This document shows, in pieces, positions 22,176-30,150 of a stretch of 64,000 nt of DNA (its first letter is position 1; each line of letters opens with the position of its first letter). The DNA comes from Microbacterium oxydans (lineage in GTDB: Bacteria > Actinomycetota > Actinomycetes > Actinomycetales > Microbacteriaceae): NCBI RefSeq assembly GCF_006540085.1, contig NZ_BJOG01000004.1, forward strand, positions 186,001 through 250,000, in the 5' to 3' direction. The position numbers were made by a program, and so were the translations under genes. The notes beneath the pieces are model-generated. The model did no database searches and had not been told where the DNA came from. It worked only from the letters and a program-made list of their open reading frames with translations.

Positions 22176-23681
22176 ATGGCGAACAGCACCGTCGAGAAGC
22201 TGACCCCGACCCGGGTCAAGCTCACCATCACGGTCACCCCGGACGACCTCAAGCCCAGCATCGCTCACGCGTACGAGCACATCGCTCAGGACGTCCAGAT
22301 CCCCGGCTTCCGCAAGGGCAAGGTCCCGGCACCGATCATCGACCAGCGCATCGGTCGCGGCGCGGTCATCGAGCACGCCGTGAACGAAGGCCTGGACAAG
22401 TTCTTCCGCGAGGCGACCAACGAGCACAAGCTGCGCGTCGTGGGGCGCCCGGCGGCCGACATCACGCAGTGGCCGAACGAGAAGGACTTCTCGGGTGACC
22501 TGCTCGTGGACATCGAGGTCGACGTCCGTCCCGACATCGAGCTGCCCTCTTACGACGGCATCACCGTGACCGTCGACGCTGTCGAGGCCGATGACGCTGC
22601 GCTCGACGCCGAGCTCGACAACATGCGCGCCCGCTTCGGCACGCTCGTGCCGGTCGACCGGCCTGCCGCGAAGGGTGACTTCGTCGAGCTCGACCTCGTC
22701 GCCACGATCGACGGCGCCGAGATCGACCGCGCCGAGGGCGTCTCCTACGAGATCGGCTCGGGCGAGCTGCTCGAGGGCATCGACGACGCGATCGAGTCGC
22801 TCACCGCGGGTGAGGACACCACGTTCCGCTCCGCTCTCGTCGGTGGCGACCACGCCGGGTCCGAGGCCGAGGTCTCCGTGACGGTCAAGGCGGTCAAGGA
22901 GCGCGAGCTTCCCGAGGCCGACGACGACTTCGCGCAGATCGCGAGCGAGTTCGACACGATCGCCGAGCTCCGTGAGAGCCTCGCGGAGCGCGTCGCTCAG
23001 CAGGGCGTGTTCACGCAGGGCTCCGCCGCACGCGACAAGCTCGTCGAGGTGCTGCTCGAGCAGATCGAGATCCCGGTTCCGCCGCAGCTCATCGAGGACG
23101 AGGTGCACAACCACCTCGAGGGCGAAGGCCGTCTCGAGGACGACGTGCACCGCGCCGAGGTCACCGAGGCCAGCGAGAAGCAGTTCCGCACGCAGGTTCT
23201 TCTCGACACGATCGCCGAGCAGGCCGACGTGCAGGTCTCGCAGGAGGAGCTCTCGCAGTACCTCATCCAGTCGGCTGCCCAGTACGGCATGGCCCCGCAG
23301 GAGTTCGTCGAGGCGCTGCAGTCCTCGAACCAGCTCCCGGCGCTCGTCGGCGAGGTCGCCCGGAACAAGGCGCTCGCGATCGCGCTCGGCAAGGTGAAGG
23401 TCGTCGACAGCAACGGCAAGCCCGTCGATCTGTCCGACTTCATCGTCACCGACGACGAGGCCGAGTCTGCGGACGCGGACTCCGCGGAAGCCGAGGAGAA
23501 GCCGGCGAAGAAGGCTCCTGCCAAGAAGCCCGCCGCCAAGAAGGCTCCGGCGAAGAAGGCCGCCGAGGCCGACGACGCCGAGAAGCCCGCCGCTGAGAAG
23601 GCTCCGGCCGAGAAGGCTCCGGCCAAGAAGCCTGCTGCCAAGAAGGCTCCGGCCAAGAAGGCGGCCGACAAGGCCGAGTGA
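22176..23681 (+). CDS. tig: Trigger factor, ribosome-associated chaperone, with Lys/Ala/Pro-rich tail
   Basis: 501 residues. Trigger factor binds the ribosome exit tunnel and folds nascent chains. The ribosome-docking signature GFRKGKVP is near residue 45, the FKBP-type prolyl isomerase domain at about 155-245, and the chaperone arms follow to about 430. Residues 435-501 are an extra tail of repeated [12 protein letters not shown] units interspersed with acidic stretches, resembling histone H1-like tails; E. coli trigger factor stops at 432. AAGGAG precedes the ATG by 11 nt. A terminator follows at 23699-23732. Confidence 0.97.
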   Translation: MANSTVEKLTPTRVKLTITVTPDDLKPSIAHAYEHIAQDVQIPGFRKGKVPAPIIDQRIGRGAVIEHAVNEGLDKFFREATNEHKLRVVGRPAADITQWPNEKDFSGDLLVDIEVDVRPDIELPSYDGITVTVDAVEADDAALDAELDNMRARFGTLVPVDRPAAKGDFVELDLVATIDGAEIDRAEGVSYEIGSGELLEGIDDAIESLTAGEDTTFRSALVGGDHAGSEAEVSVTVKAVKERELPEADDDFAQIASEFDTIAELRESLAERVAQQGVFTQGSAARDKLVEVLLEQIEIPVPPQLIEDEVHNHLEGEGRLEDDVHRAEVTEASEKQFRTQVLLDTIAEQADVQVSQEELSQYLIQSAAQYGMAPQEFVEALQSSNQLPALVGEVARNKALAIALGKVKVVDSNGKPVDLSDFIVTDDEAESADADSAEAEEKPAKKAPAKKPAAKKAPAKKAAEADDAEKPAAEKAPAEKAPAKKPAAKKAPAKKAADKAE

Positions 23682-23698
23682 TCGAACACGATCCAGTG

Positions 23699-23732
23699 AA
23701 GAGGGCGGGTGCTGCGGCGTCCGCCCTCTTTT
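23699..23732 (+). terminator. Rho-independent terminator after tig
   Basis: A perfect 10-bp stem AAGAGGGCGG (23699-23708) with 23721-23730, loop of 12 nt, ends in TTTT. This is one of the few in the window with a U-run. Confidence 0.85.
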
Positions 23733-23753
23733 CCATCCGAGGAGAGGGCAGCG

Positions 23754-24248
23754 ATGAAGACGTGGGATGAGCGCATCGACGAGGTGTGGGACGACGCGAC
23801 GGGCGAAGCGGTGGGTGACGACACGATCAGCCGCATCGACGCCCTCGCCGCTGAGCGCGGCCCTGACGACGCTCGCGCGGAGTTCGAGCGCGGCGGTGCA
23901 CGGGATTCCGCTGGCCGGCCGGCGGAGGCTGTCGCCCTGTATCGACGCGCGCTGGCTCTGGGGTTGGATGGTGAGCATCGTCCGCAGTGCGTGATCCAGA
24001 TGGCCAGTTCGCTCCGGAATCTCGGCGAGTACGACGAAGCACTCGCCGTGATCCGTGCCGAGGAGGAGCTCGCGCCCGACGGCCCCTATCGCGACGCCGT
24101 CGCCTGCGTGCATGCCCTCATCCTGGCCAGCGCCGGGCGCCCGGCAGAGGGTCTCTCCGTGGCACTGCTCGCCCTCGTCCCGCATCTGCCGCGCTACCAC
24201 CGTTCGATGACGGCCTATGCCCACGAGATCGCGGACGCCGACACCTGA
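23754..24248 (+). CDS. Tetratricopeptide-repeat protein
   Basis: 164 residues. Helical repeats (GRPAEAVALYRRAL, LGEYDEALAVIRAEEEL, GRPAEGLSVALLAL) fit about three TPR units, resembling small actinobacterial tetratricopeptide proteins with an N-terminal WDERIDEVWDD segment. TPR folds mediate protein contacts, and the partner is unknown. GAGGAGAGG precedes the ATG. It lies between tig and clpP1, an unusual insertion in an otherwise proteostasis-related stretch. Confidence 0.8.
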   Translation: MKTWDERIDEVWDDATGEAVGDDTISRIDALAAERGPDDARAEFERGGARDSAGRPAEAVALYRRALALGLDGEHRPQCVIQMASSLRNLGEYDEALAVIRAEEELAPDGPYRDAVACVHALILASAGRPAEGLSVALLALVPHLPRYHRSMTAYAHEIADADT

Positions 24249-24291
24249 TATGCCGACGGCGAACACGGCCTGGGCGCTGCGTTGTCGCCGG

Positions 24292-24297
24292 TAGATT
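24292..24297 (+). promoter_or_regulatory. -10 element of clpP1-clpP2
   Basis: TAGATT, predicting a start near 24304 and a leader of about 26 nt with AGGAG at 24320-24324. No clear ClgR-type repeat was recognised. Confidence 0.4.
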
Positions 24298-24329
24298 CGA
24301 ATCACTGAAACACGGAATCAGGAGCTGAC

Positions 24330-24926
24330 ATGGCTGCAGAACCCCTCCTCGCAACGAGCGTCTTCGACCGGTTGCTGAAGGACCGCATCATCTGGCTGGG
24401 GTCGGAGGTGCGCGACGAGAACGCGAACGAGATCTGCGCGAAGATCCTTCTCCTCGCCGCAGAAGACTCCGAGCGAGACATCTACCTCTACGTGAATTCG
24501 CCCGGCGGATCGATCACCGCGGGCATGGCGATCTACGACACGATGCAGTTCGTGCCGAACGACATCGTCACGGTCGGCATCGGAATGGCCGCCTCCATGG
24601 GGCAGCTGCTGTTGACCGCCGGCACCAAGGGCAAGCGGTACATCACGCCCAACGCACGCGTGCTGCTGCACCAGCCCCACGGCGGGTTCGGCGGAACGTC
24701 GAGCGACATCCAGACGCAGGCGCAGCTCATCATGTCGATGAAGAACCGCCTCGCCGAGATCACCGCTGCCCAGACCGGCAAGTCGGTCGAGCAGATCAAC
24801 GCCGATGGTGACCGCGACCGCTGGTTCACGGCCGAGGAAGCGCTCGAGTACGGCTTCGTCGATCACATCCGCGAATCGGCCTCCGACGTCATCGGCGGCG
24901 GCGGAACCGACCAGGACACCGAGTAA
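24330..24926 (+). CDS. clpP1: ATP-dependent Clp protease proteolytic subunit 1
   Basis: 198 residues. The catalytic triad is Ser89 (GMAASMGQ), His114 (LLHQPHGG) and Asp163, spaced as in E. coli ClpP. The oxyanion region SPGGSI is intact. In actinobacteria ClpP1 and ClpP2 form a mixed tetradecamer that works with ClpX or ClpC. clpP2 follows after 20 bp. The unfoldase gene clpX is 4.5 kb further on, beyond the deoxyribose block. Confidence 0.97.
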   Translation: MAAEPLLATSVFDRLLKDRIIWLGSEVRDENANEICAKILLLAAEDSERDIYLYVNSPGGSITAGMAIYDTMQFVPNDIVTVGIGMAASMGQLLLTAGTKGKRYITPNARVLLHQPHGGFGGTSSDIQTQAQLIMSMKNRLAEITAAQTGKSVEQINADGDRDRWFTAEEALEYGFVDHIRESASDVIGGGGTDQDTE

Positions 24927-24946
24927 CGGAAAGCGAAAGGACGCTC

Positions 24947-25588
24947 ATGTACACACCCACCTTCCGCTCAGCCGGTGACCTGCCTTCCAGCCGCTACGTG
25001 CTGCCGCAGTTCGAAGAGCGCACCGCCTACGGCTTCAAGCGCCAGGACCCGTACAACAAGCTGTTCGAAGACCGCGTGATCTTCCTCGGCGTGCAGGTCG
25101 ACGACGCCTCGGCCGACGACGTGATGGCACAGCTCCTCGTTCTGGAGAGCCAGGACGCCGAGCGCGACATCACGATGTACATCAACTCGCCTGGTGGTTC
25201 GTTCACCGCGATGACGGCGATCTACGACACGATGCAGTACGTCGCGCCGCAGATCCAGACCGTGGTGCTCGGCCAGGCGGCTTCGGCTGCGGCCGTGCTG
25301 CTCGCTGCCGGTGCGCCGGGCAAGCGTCTCGCGCTCCCGAACGCCCGCGTGCTCATCCACCAGCCCGCGATGGGGGAGGCCGGCCACGGCCAGGCGTCCG
25401 ACATCGAGATCCAGGCCGCGGAGATCCTCCGCATGCGCACCTGGCTGGAGGAGACGCTCGCGGGACATACCAACCGCACCCCGGAGCAGGTGAACCGCGA
25501 CATCGATCGTGACAACATCCTCTCCGCCGCACAGGCGCTGGAGTACGGCATCGTCGACCAGGTGCTCACGACGCGCAAGCGCGTCTGA
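24947..25588 (+). CDS. clpP2: ATP-dependent Clp protease proteolytic subunit 2
   Basis: 213 residues. The triad is Ser113 (GQAASAAA), His138 (LIHQPAMG) and Asp187. The longer N-terminus (RYVLPQFEERTAYGFKRQDPYNKLF) is typical of actinobacterial ClpP2, the partner that docks the unfoldase. AAAGGA precedes the ATG by 7 nt, and the 20-bp gap to clpP1 implies one operon. A strong hairpin closes the operon, separating it from the deo genes. Confidence 0.97.
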   Translation: MYTPTFRSAGDLPSSRYVLPQFEERTAYGFKRQDPYNKLFEDRVIFLGVQVDDASADDVMAQLLVLESQDAERDITMYINSPGGSFTAMTAIYDTMQYVAPQIQTVVLGQAASAAAVLLAAGAPGKRLALPNARVLIHQPAMGEAGHGQASDIEIQAAEILRMRTWLEETLAGHTNRTPEQVNRDIDRDNILSAAQALEYGIVDQVLTTRKRV

Positions 25589-25598
25589 CCCGATCGAT

Positions 25599-25632
25599 CG
25601 AAGGGCGTCCGTCATCCGACGGGCGCCCTTCG
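25599..25632 (+). terminator. Hairpin terminator after clpP2
   Basis: A 15-bp stem (25599-25613 with 25618-25632, one G-U pair) with a 4-nt ATCC loop, starting 10 bp after the clpP2 stop. Confidence 0.8.
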
Positions 25633-25667
25633 TCGTGCCCGGCGGATGTGCACGACCCGACGACAAA

Positions 25668-25683
25668 GTGCGCATATGAGCAC
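25668..25683. promoter_or_regulatory. Candidate operator of the deo block
   Basis: A 16-bp near-palindrome with 7 of 8 symmetric pairs, outer arms GTGC and GCAC around an ATAT centre, 54 bp before the regulator GTG. It sits just upstream of a TACTCT -10 (25711-25716). Binding by the adjacent SorC/DeoR-type regulator is inferred from position. Confidence 0.5.
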
Positions 25684-25710
25684 TGTGGTGCGCGAACGCT
25701 GATGAGGGCC

Positions 25711-25716
25711 TACTCT
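25711..25716 (+). promoter_or_regulatory. -10 element of the deo block
   Basis: TACTCT, predicting a start near 25723, followed by a very purine-rich stretch with repeated GGAGG that supplies the ribosome binding site for the GTG at 25737. The -35 is weak. Confidence 0.4.
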
Positions 25717-25736
25717 GGAGGAGGAAGGAGGAAGCC

Positions 25737-26672
25737 GTGGAAGAAGATCTGCTCATGGTCCGCGTCGCCGAGCTGTACTACGACGAGGACAAGACCCAGG
25801 ACGAGATCGGCGGACTCCTCAAGATCTCGCGCTGGAAGGTCGGCCGTCTGCTGACCCAGGCCCGCGAACGCGGCATCGTCCGCATCGAGATCGTGCACCC
25901 GCGCGCCCGCCGACTCGGCCTGGAGCGGCTTCTCGTCGAGCGCTTCGGCCTCACCGATGCCGTGGTCGTGCCGGCTCCGGAAGGCGATGACGGCACCCTC
26001 GAACGTGTCGCTCAGGCCGCAGCCGACTTCCTGACCGCGCTGCGCCCCGTTCCCCGCACCCTCGGGGTGAGCTGGGGCCGTACACTCCGTGCCGTGGCCG
26101 AGTCGCTTCCGGACGGCTGGGCGAACGGCGTGACCGTGGTGCAGCTCAACGGGGGAGTGAGCCTGAACCGACGCTCCGGAGGCGCAGCAGGCCTCGCCGT
26201 CACGATCGCCCAGCGCGCTTCGGGGCAAGTCTCACTGCTGCCGAGCCCGGCCATCCTCGAGCGCGTGGAGACGAAGCAGGCGATCGAGTCCGACCGCACC
26301 GTCGCCGCCGTCCTCGAAGAGGCAGCCGAGGCCCAGGCGTTCCTTTTCACCGCCGGACCCTGCGATGCCTCGTCCGCCCATGTCGAGAACGGCTACCTCA
26401 GTGCGGAGGATGTCGAAGAGCTCGCACGACGCGGCGCCGTCGGCGACGTCCTCGGGCGCTACGTCGACGCGGAGGGCAACATCGTCGACTCGCAGCTCGA
26501 TGCACGGACCGTCGGAGTCTCTCTCGACCGTCTGCGCGGAGCCGCTCGTGCGATCTTCGTGACGGCGGGCCCCGCCAAGCACGACATCGCACGCACCGTG
26601 GTCACCAGCGGCCTGTGCGGCGTTCTGGTGACCGATGAGACCACAGCACGAGCATTGTTGGAGGAACAGTGA
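25737..26672 (+). CDS. SorC/DeoR-type sugar-binding transcriptional regulator of the deo block
   Basis: 311 residues. An N-terminal helix-turn-helix (about 17-45, KTQDEIGGLLKISRWKVGRLL) precedes a phosphosugar-isomerase-like effector domain (about 60-305), with GVSWGRTLRAV and GPCDASSAHVENGYL. This is the architecture of the SorC family that includes Bacillus DeoR, which responds to deoxyribose-5-phosphate. The gene is GTG-started and coupled to deoC by a GTGA overlap, so it probably senses the DeoC substrate and represses its own operon through the palindrome at 25668-25683. The effector is inferred from context. Confidence 0.9.
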   Translation: MEEDLLMVRVAELYYDEDKTQDEIGGLLKISRWKVGRLLTQARERGIVRIEIVHPRARRLGLERLLVERFGLTDAVVVPAPEGDDGTLERVAQAAADFLTALRPVPRTLGVSWGRTLRAVAESLPDGWANGVTVVQLNGGVSLNRRSGGAAGLAVTIAQRASGQVSLLPSPAILERVETKQAIESDRTVAAVLEEAAEAQAFLFTAGPCDASSAHVENGYLSAEDVEELARRGAVGDVLGRYVDAEGNIVDSQLDARTVGVSLDRLRGAARAIFVTAGPAKHDIARTVVTSGLCGVLVTDETTARALLEEQ

Positions 26673-27670
26673 CGACCAAAGAACTCAGTCGCAGGGCGGC
26701 GGTGGACGTTCTGGGCGGCGAGCCCGACGACGCCACGCTCCGGCGATTCCTGCACGGACTTCCCGGCGTGGATGCCGTCGGTCTGGAGCAGCGCGCTGCC
26801 GGGCTCGGCACGCGGTCGATCAAGACCACCTCGAAGGCGTGGGCGCTCGACACGATCATCAAGCTGATCGACCTCACGACGCTCGAGGGAGCTGACACTC
26901 CCGGAAAGGTGCGCTCTCTCGTGGCCAAGGCGAAGAATCCGGACGCCGCGGATCCTTCGACCCCGCGGGTCGCAGCGGTCTGCGTGTACGGTGACATGGT
27001 CGGCGACGCGGTGACCGCGCTAGGCGGGATGCACGGTGACCCCGATGACGGCCTGATCTCCGTCGCGGCCGTCGCCACGGCATTCCCCAGCGGACGCTCC
27101 TCGCTTGCGATCAAGCTCGCCGACACCGCCGAGGCGGTGGCTGCGGGCGCCGATGAGATCGACATGGTGATCGATCGTGGAGCGTTCCTGTCCGGCCGGT
27201 ACGGCCTGGTCTTCGACCAGATCGCCCAGGTCAAGGAGGCCTGCCGTCGTGAGGACGGTTCGTACGCCTCGCTCAAGGTGATCCTGGAGACCGGCGAGCT
27301 GAACACCTACGACAACATCAAGCGCGCCTCGTGGCTGGGCATCCTGGCGGGAGGGGACTTCATCAAGACCTCGACCGGCAAGGTGCAGCCCGCAGCCACC
27401 CTCCCGACGACGCTCCTCATGCTGGAGACCGTGCGCGACTGGTACCGCGGCACCGGAGAGAAGATCGGTGTGAAGCCGGCCGGTGGCATCCGCTCGTCGA
27501 AGGATGCGGTGAAGTATCTCGTCACCGTCGCCGAGACCGTCGGCGAGGAGTGGCTCCAGCCGCACCTCTTCCGCTTCGGCGCCTCCAGCCTCCTCAACGA
27601 CGTGCTCCTGCAGCGACAGAAGCTCAGCTCCGGCCACTACTCGGGCCCCGACTACGTCACGATCGACTGA
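26669..27670 (+). CDS. deoC: Deoxyribose-phosphate aldolase
   Basis: 333 residues. It cleaves 2-deoxyribose-5-phosphate to acetaldehyde and glyceraldehyde-3-phosphate. The Schiff-base lysine is Lys233 in GDFIKTSTGK, with supporting EIDMVIDRG and KPAGGIRSSKDA motifs. It is longer than the short bacterial form (about 220-260 aa) because of an N-terminal extension of some 70 residues. The acetaldehyde released is the natural substrate for the aldehyde dehydrogenase encoded 13 bp downstream, completing conversion to an acetyl unit. Confidence 0.96.
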   Translation: MTTKELSRRAAVDVLGGEPDDATLRRFLHGLPGVDAVGLEQRAAGLGTRSIKTTSKAWALDTIIKLIDLTTLEGADTPGKVRSLVAKAKNPDAADPSTPRVAAVCVYGDMVGDAVTALGGMHGDPDDGLISVAAVATAFPSGRSSLAIKLADTAEAVAAGADEIDMVIDRGAFLSGRYGLVFDQIAQVKEACRREDGSYASLKVILETGELNTYDNIKRASWLGILAGGDFIKTSTGKVQPAATLPTTLLMLETVRDWYRGTGEKIGVKPAGGIRSSKDAVKYLVTVAETVGEEWLQPHLFRFGASSLLNDVLLQRQKLSSGHYSGPDYVTID

Positions 27671-27683
27671 CGGGAAGACGAAC

Positions 27684-29126
27684 ATGTCATTTCTGGAATA
27701 CGCTCCCGCACCGGAGTCCACCGCGGTCCTGAACCTCAAGGACAGCTACGGGCTGTTCATCGACGGCGAGTTCGTCGACGGCTCCGGCACGCCGTTCAAC
27801 ACCATCTCACCGGCGACCGAGAAGCACATCGCCGAGATCGCTTCGGCGAGTGATGAGGACGTCGACCGTGCGGTCGCCGCCGCGCGTCGCGCCTACGAGA
27901 AGACCTGGTCGAAGATGAGCGGTCGCGACCGAGGGAAGTACCTCTTCCGCATCGCCCGCCTCGTGCAGGAGCGCGCCCGTGAGCTCGCCGTCGCCGAGAG
28001 CCTCGACAACGGCAAGCCGATCAAGGAGAGCCGCGACGTCGACGTGCCGCTCGTCGCCTCCTGGTTCTTCTACTACGCGGGCTGGGCCGACAAGCTCGAT
28101 CACGCGGGACTGGGCGCGAACCCGCGGGCTCTCGGCGTCGCGGGTCAGATCATCCCGTGGAACTTCCCGCTGCTGATGCTGGCCTGGAAGATCGCTCCCG
28201 CTCTCGCCGCCGGCAACACGGTGGTGCTCAAGCCGGCCGAGACGACGCCCCTCACCGCGCTGATCTTCGCCGAGATCCTGCAGCAGGCCGACCTTCCGGC
28301 CGGTGTCGTCAACATCGTGACGGGTGCCGGAGCGACGGGCTCTGCGCTCGTGCGTCACCCCGACGTCGACAAGGTGGCCTTCACCGGTTCGACCGGTGTC
28401 GGACGGGACATCGCCCGGGCTGTCGCCGGCACTCCGAAGAAGCTGACGCTCGAACTGGGCGGCAAGGCCGCGAACATCGTGTTCGACGACGCCCCCATCG
28501 ATCAGGCGGTCGAAGGCATCGTGAACGGCATCTTCTTCAACCAGGGCCACGTCTGCTGCGCCGGAAGCCGACTGCTCGTGCAGGAGTCGATCCACGACGA
28601 GGTCGTCGATCGGCTCAAGTCGCGCCTGTCGACCCTCCGCCTCGGCGACCCTCTCGACAAGAACACCGACATCGGCGCGATCAACTCCGCAGCGCAGCTC
28701 GCCCGCATCCGTGAGCTGAGCGACATCGGCGAGGCCGAGGGCGCAGAGCGCTGGACGGCGGACTGCGCGATCCCGGAGCAGGGCTTCTGGTTCGCGCCGA
28801 CGATCTTCACCGGCGTCGAGGCGTCGCACCGCATCGCCCGCGACGAGGTCTTCGGGCCTGTGCTCTCGGTGCTCACCTTCCGCACACCGGCCGAGGCGAT
28901 CGCGAAGGCGAACAACACGCCGTACGGCCTCTCGGCCGGGATCTGGTCCGACAAGGGATCGCGCATCCTCGCGGTGGCCGATCGCCTGCGTGCCGGTGTC
29001 ATCTGGGCGAACACCTTCAACCGCTTCGACCCGTCGAGCCCGTTCGGCGGCTACAAGGAGTCCGGATACGGTCGCGAGGGCGGCCGTCAGGGGCTCACCG
29101 CCTACCTCAAGGGAGCCGCAGCATGA
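27684..29126 (+). CDS. Aldehyde dehydrogenase, NAD(P)-dependent, deo-linked
   Basis: 480 residues, full length. It shows PWNFP (cofactor pocket), KPAETTPLTA, the GSTGVGRDIA nucleotide-binding turn, the general base region LELGGK and the catalytic cysteine at Cys291 (GHVCCAGSR, with Cys292 adjacent). C-terminal NRFDPSSPFGGYKESGYGRE is standard. Its place after deoC suggests oxidation of acetaldehyde to acetate. The next gene, a shortened relative, overlaps by 4 bp (ATGA) and is probably a partner of this enzyme. Confidence 0.95.
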   Translation: MSFLEYAPAPESTAVLNLKDSYGLFIDGEFVDGSGTPFNTISPATEKHIAEIASASDEDVDRAVAAARRAYEKTWSKMSGRDRGKYLFRIARLVQERARELAVAESLDNGKPIKESRDVDVPLVASWFFYYAGWADKLDHAGLGANPRALGVAGQIIPWNFPLLMLAWKIAPALAAGNTVVLKPAETTPLTALIFAEILQQADLPAGVVNIVTGAGATGSALVRHPDVDKVAFTGSTGVGRDIARAVAGTPKKLTLELGGKAANIVFDDAPIDQAVEGIVNGIFFNQGHVCCAGSRLLVQESIHDEVVDRLKSRLSTLRLGDPLDKNTDIGAINSAAQLARIRELSDIGEAEGAERWTADCAIPEQGFWFAPTIFTGVEASHRIARDEVFGPVLSVLTFRTPAEAIAKANNTPYGLSAGIWSDKGSRILAVADRLRAGVIWANTFNRFDPSSPFGGYKESGYGREGGRQGLTAYLKGAAA

Positions 29127-29974
29127 GCAAGCGACTGACCGTGCCGAAGACCTACAAGCTCGCGATCGGCGGAGCGTTCCCGCGGAGCGAGTCCGGCCGC
29201 ACGTACGAGGTGCTCTCCTCCAAGGGGGCCTTCCTCGCGAACGCCGCGAAGGGCTCTCGCAAGGATGCCCGTGACGCCGTCGTCGCCGCTCGCGCGGCGG
29301 TGAAGGGCTGGTCGGGGGCGACCGCCTACAACCGCGGACAGGTGTTGTACCGCGTCGCAGAGGTGCTCGAGGGTCGCCGTGCGCAGTTCATCGACGAGAT
29401 CTCGGCGCAGGAGGGCGTGTCGTCCGCCGCTGCGGCCGCGCAGGTCGATGAGGCGATCGATCTCTGGGTCTGGTACGCCGGCTGGTGCGACAAGTACGCC
29501 CAGGTGGCGGGCAACGCGAACCCCGTCTCCGGGCCGTACTTCAACATCTCCGTGCCGGAGCCGACGGGCGTCGTCGCGATCATCGCACCGCAGGACTCGG
29601 CGCTGCTCGGCCTGGTGTCGGTCGTTGCTCCCGCGCTGGTCGCCGGGAACACCGTGGTCGTCATCGCGAGTGAGCAGCACCCGCTCTCGGCCATCAGCCT
29701 CGCCGAGGTCCTCGTCACCAGCGATGTCCCCGGTGGCGTCGTCAACGTGCTGACGGGTTCGCCGGCGGAGATGGCTCCATGGCTGGCATCCCACCAGGAC
29801 GTGAACGCCCTCGACCTCGCGGGTGCCGGCGCCTTGGATTGGGTGGACATGCAGATCGCCGCAGCGGAGACGCTCAAGCGTGTGCTTACCCCCGGTGAGG
29901 TCGTCGCCTCGCCGGAACGGATCGGCGCCTTCACCGAGGTGAAGACCGTCTGGCACACGAAGAGCATGGTCTGA
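29123..29974 (+). CDS. Degenerate half-length aldehyde dehydrogenase homologue
   Basis: 283 residues, alignable to the first part of the previous ALDH but ending before the catalytic domain. The PWN motif reads APQDS, the cofactor Lys of KPAE is lost (VVIASEQ), no GSTxxG turn is seen and the catalytic Cys/Glu region is missing. Only 176 bp separate it from clpX, leaving no room for a frameshifted second half. It is probably non-catalytic, either a regulatory or structural partner of the full-length ALDH (ATGA overlap) or a decaying duplicate. The intact frame and GC-rich codon use favour a maintained protein. Confidence 0.85.
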   Translation: MSKRLTVPKTYKLAIGGAFPRSESGRTYEVLSSKGAFLANAAKGSRKDARDAVVAARAAVKGWSGATAYNRGQVLYRVAEVLEGRRAQFIDEISAQEGVSSAAAAAQVDEAIDLWVWYAGWCDKYAQVAGNANPVSGPYFNISVPEPTGVVAIIAPQDSALLGLVSVVAPALVAGNTVVVIASEQHPLSAISLAEVLVTSDVPGGVVNVLTGSPAEMAPWLASHQDVNALDLAGAGALDWVDMQIAAAETLKRVLTPGEVVASPERIGAFTEVKTVWHTKSMV

Positions 29975-29990
29975 CCGAACAGTCGATCTC

Positions 29991-30049
29991 GCGAAGGGGT
30001 CGGCAGCCGTCGCCCGGAGAAGGCGCCAGACGGCTGTCGATCCCTTCGC
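29991..30049 (+). terminator. Long hairpin closing the deo block
   Basis: A 21-bp stem (29991-30011 with 30029-30049) with two G-U pairs and a 17-nt loop, 17 bp after the last deo gene. No U-tract follows. It separates the deo genes from clpX. Confidence 0.65.
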
Positions 30050-30150
30050 CGTCCAATGGGCGCGATGTCGAGTGCCCTCAATGCGGCCCGGTGTCGTAAG
30101 CAGCGGTTAGGCTCGAAGGACGATCTCTGATCCCCCCTAGGAGGACGCGC

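Noticed and set aside
23481..23681. Lys/Ala codon repeats at the end of tig as a separate repeat element or minisatellite
   Set aside because: The repeat unit is imperfect at DNA level and stays in frame with tig. Better read as a protein tail.
29975..30150. A frameshifted second half of the short aldehyde dehydrogenase
   Set aside because: Only 176 bp remain before clpX, much of it a hairpin. No ALDH-like residues in any frame.
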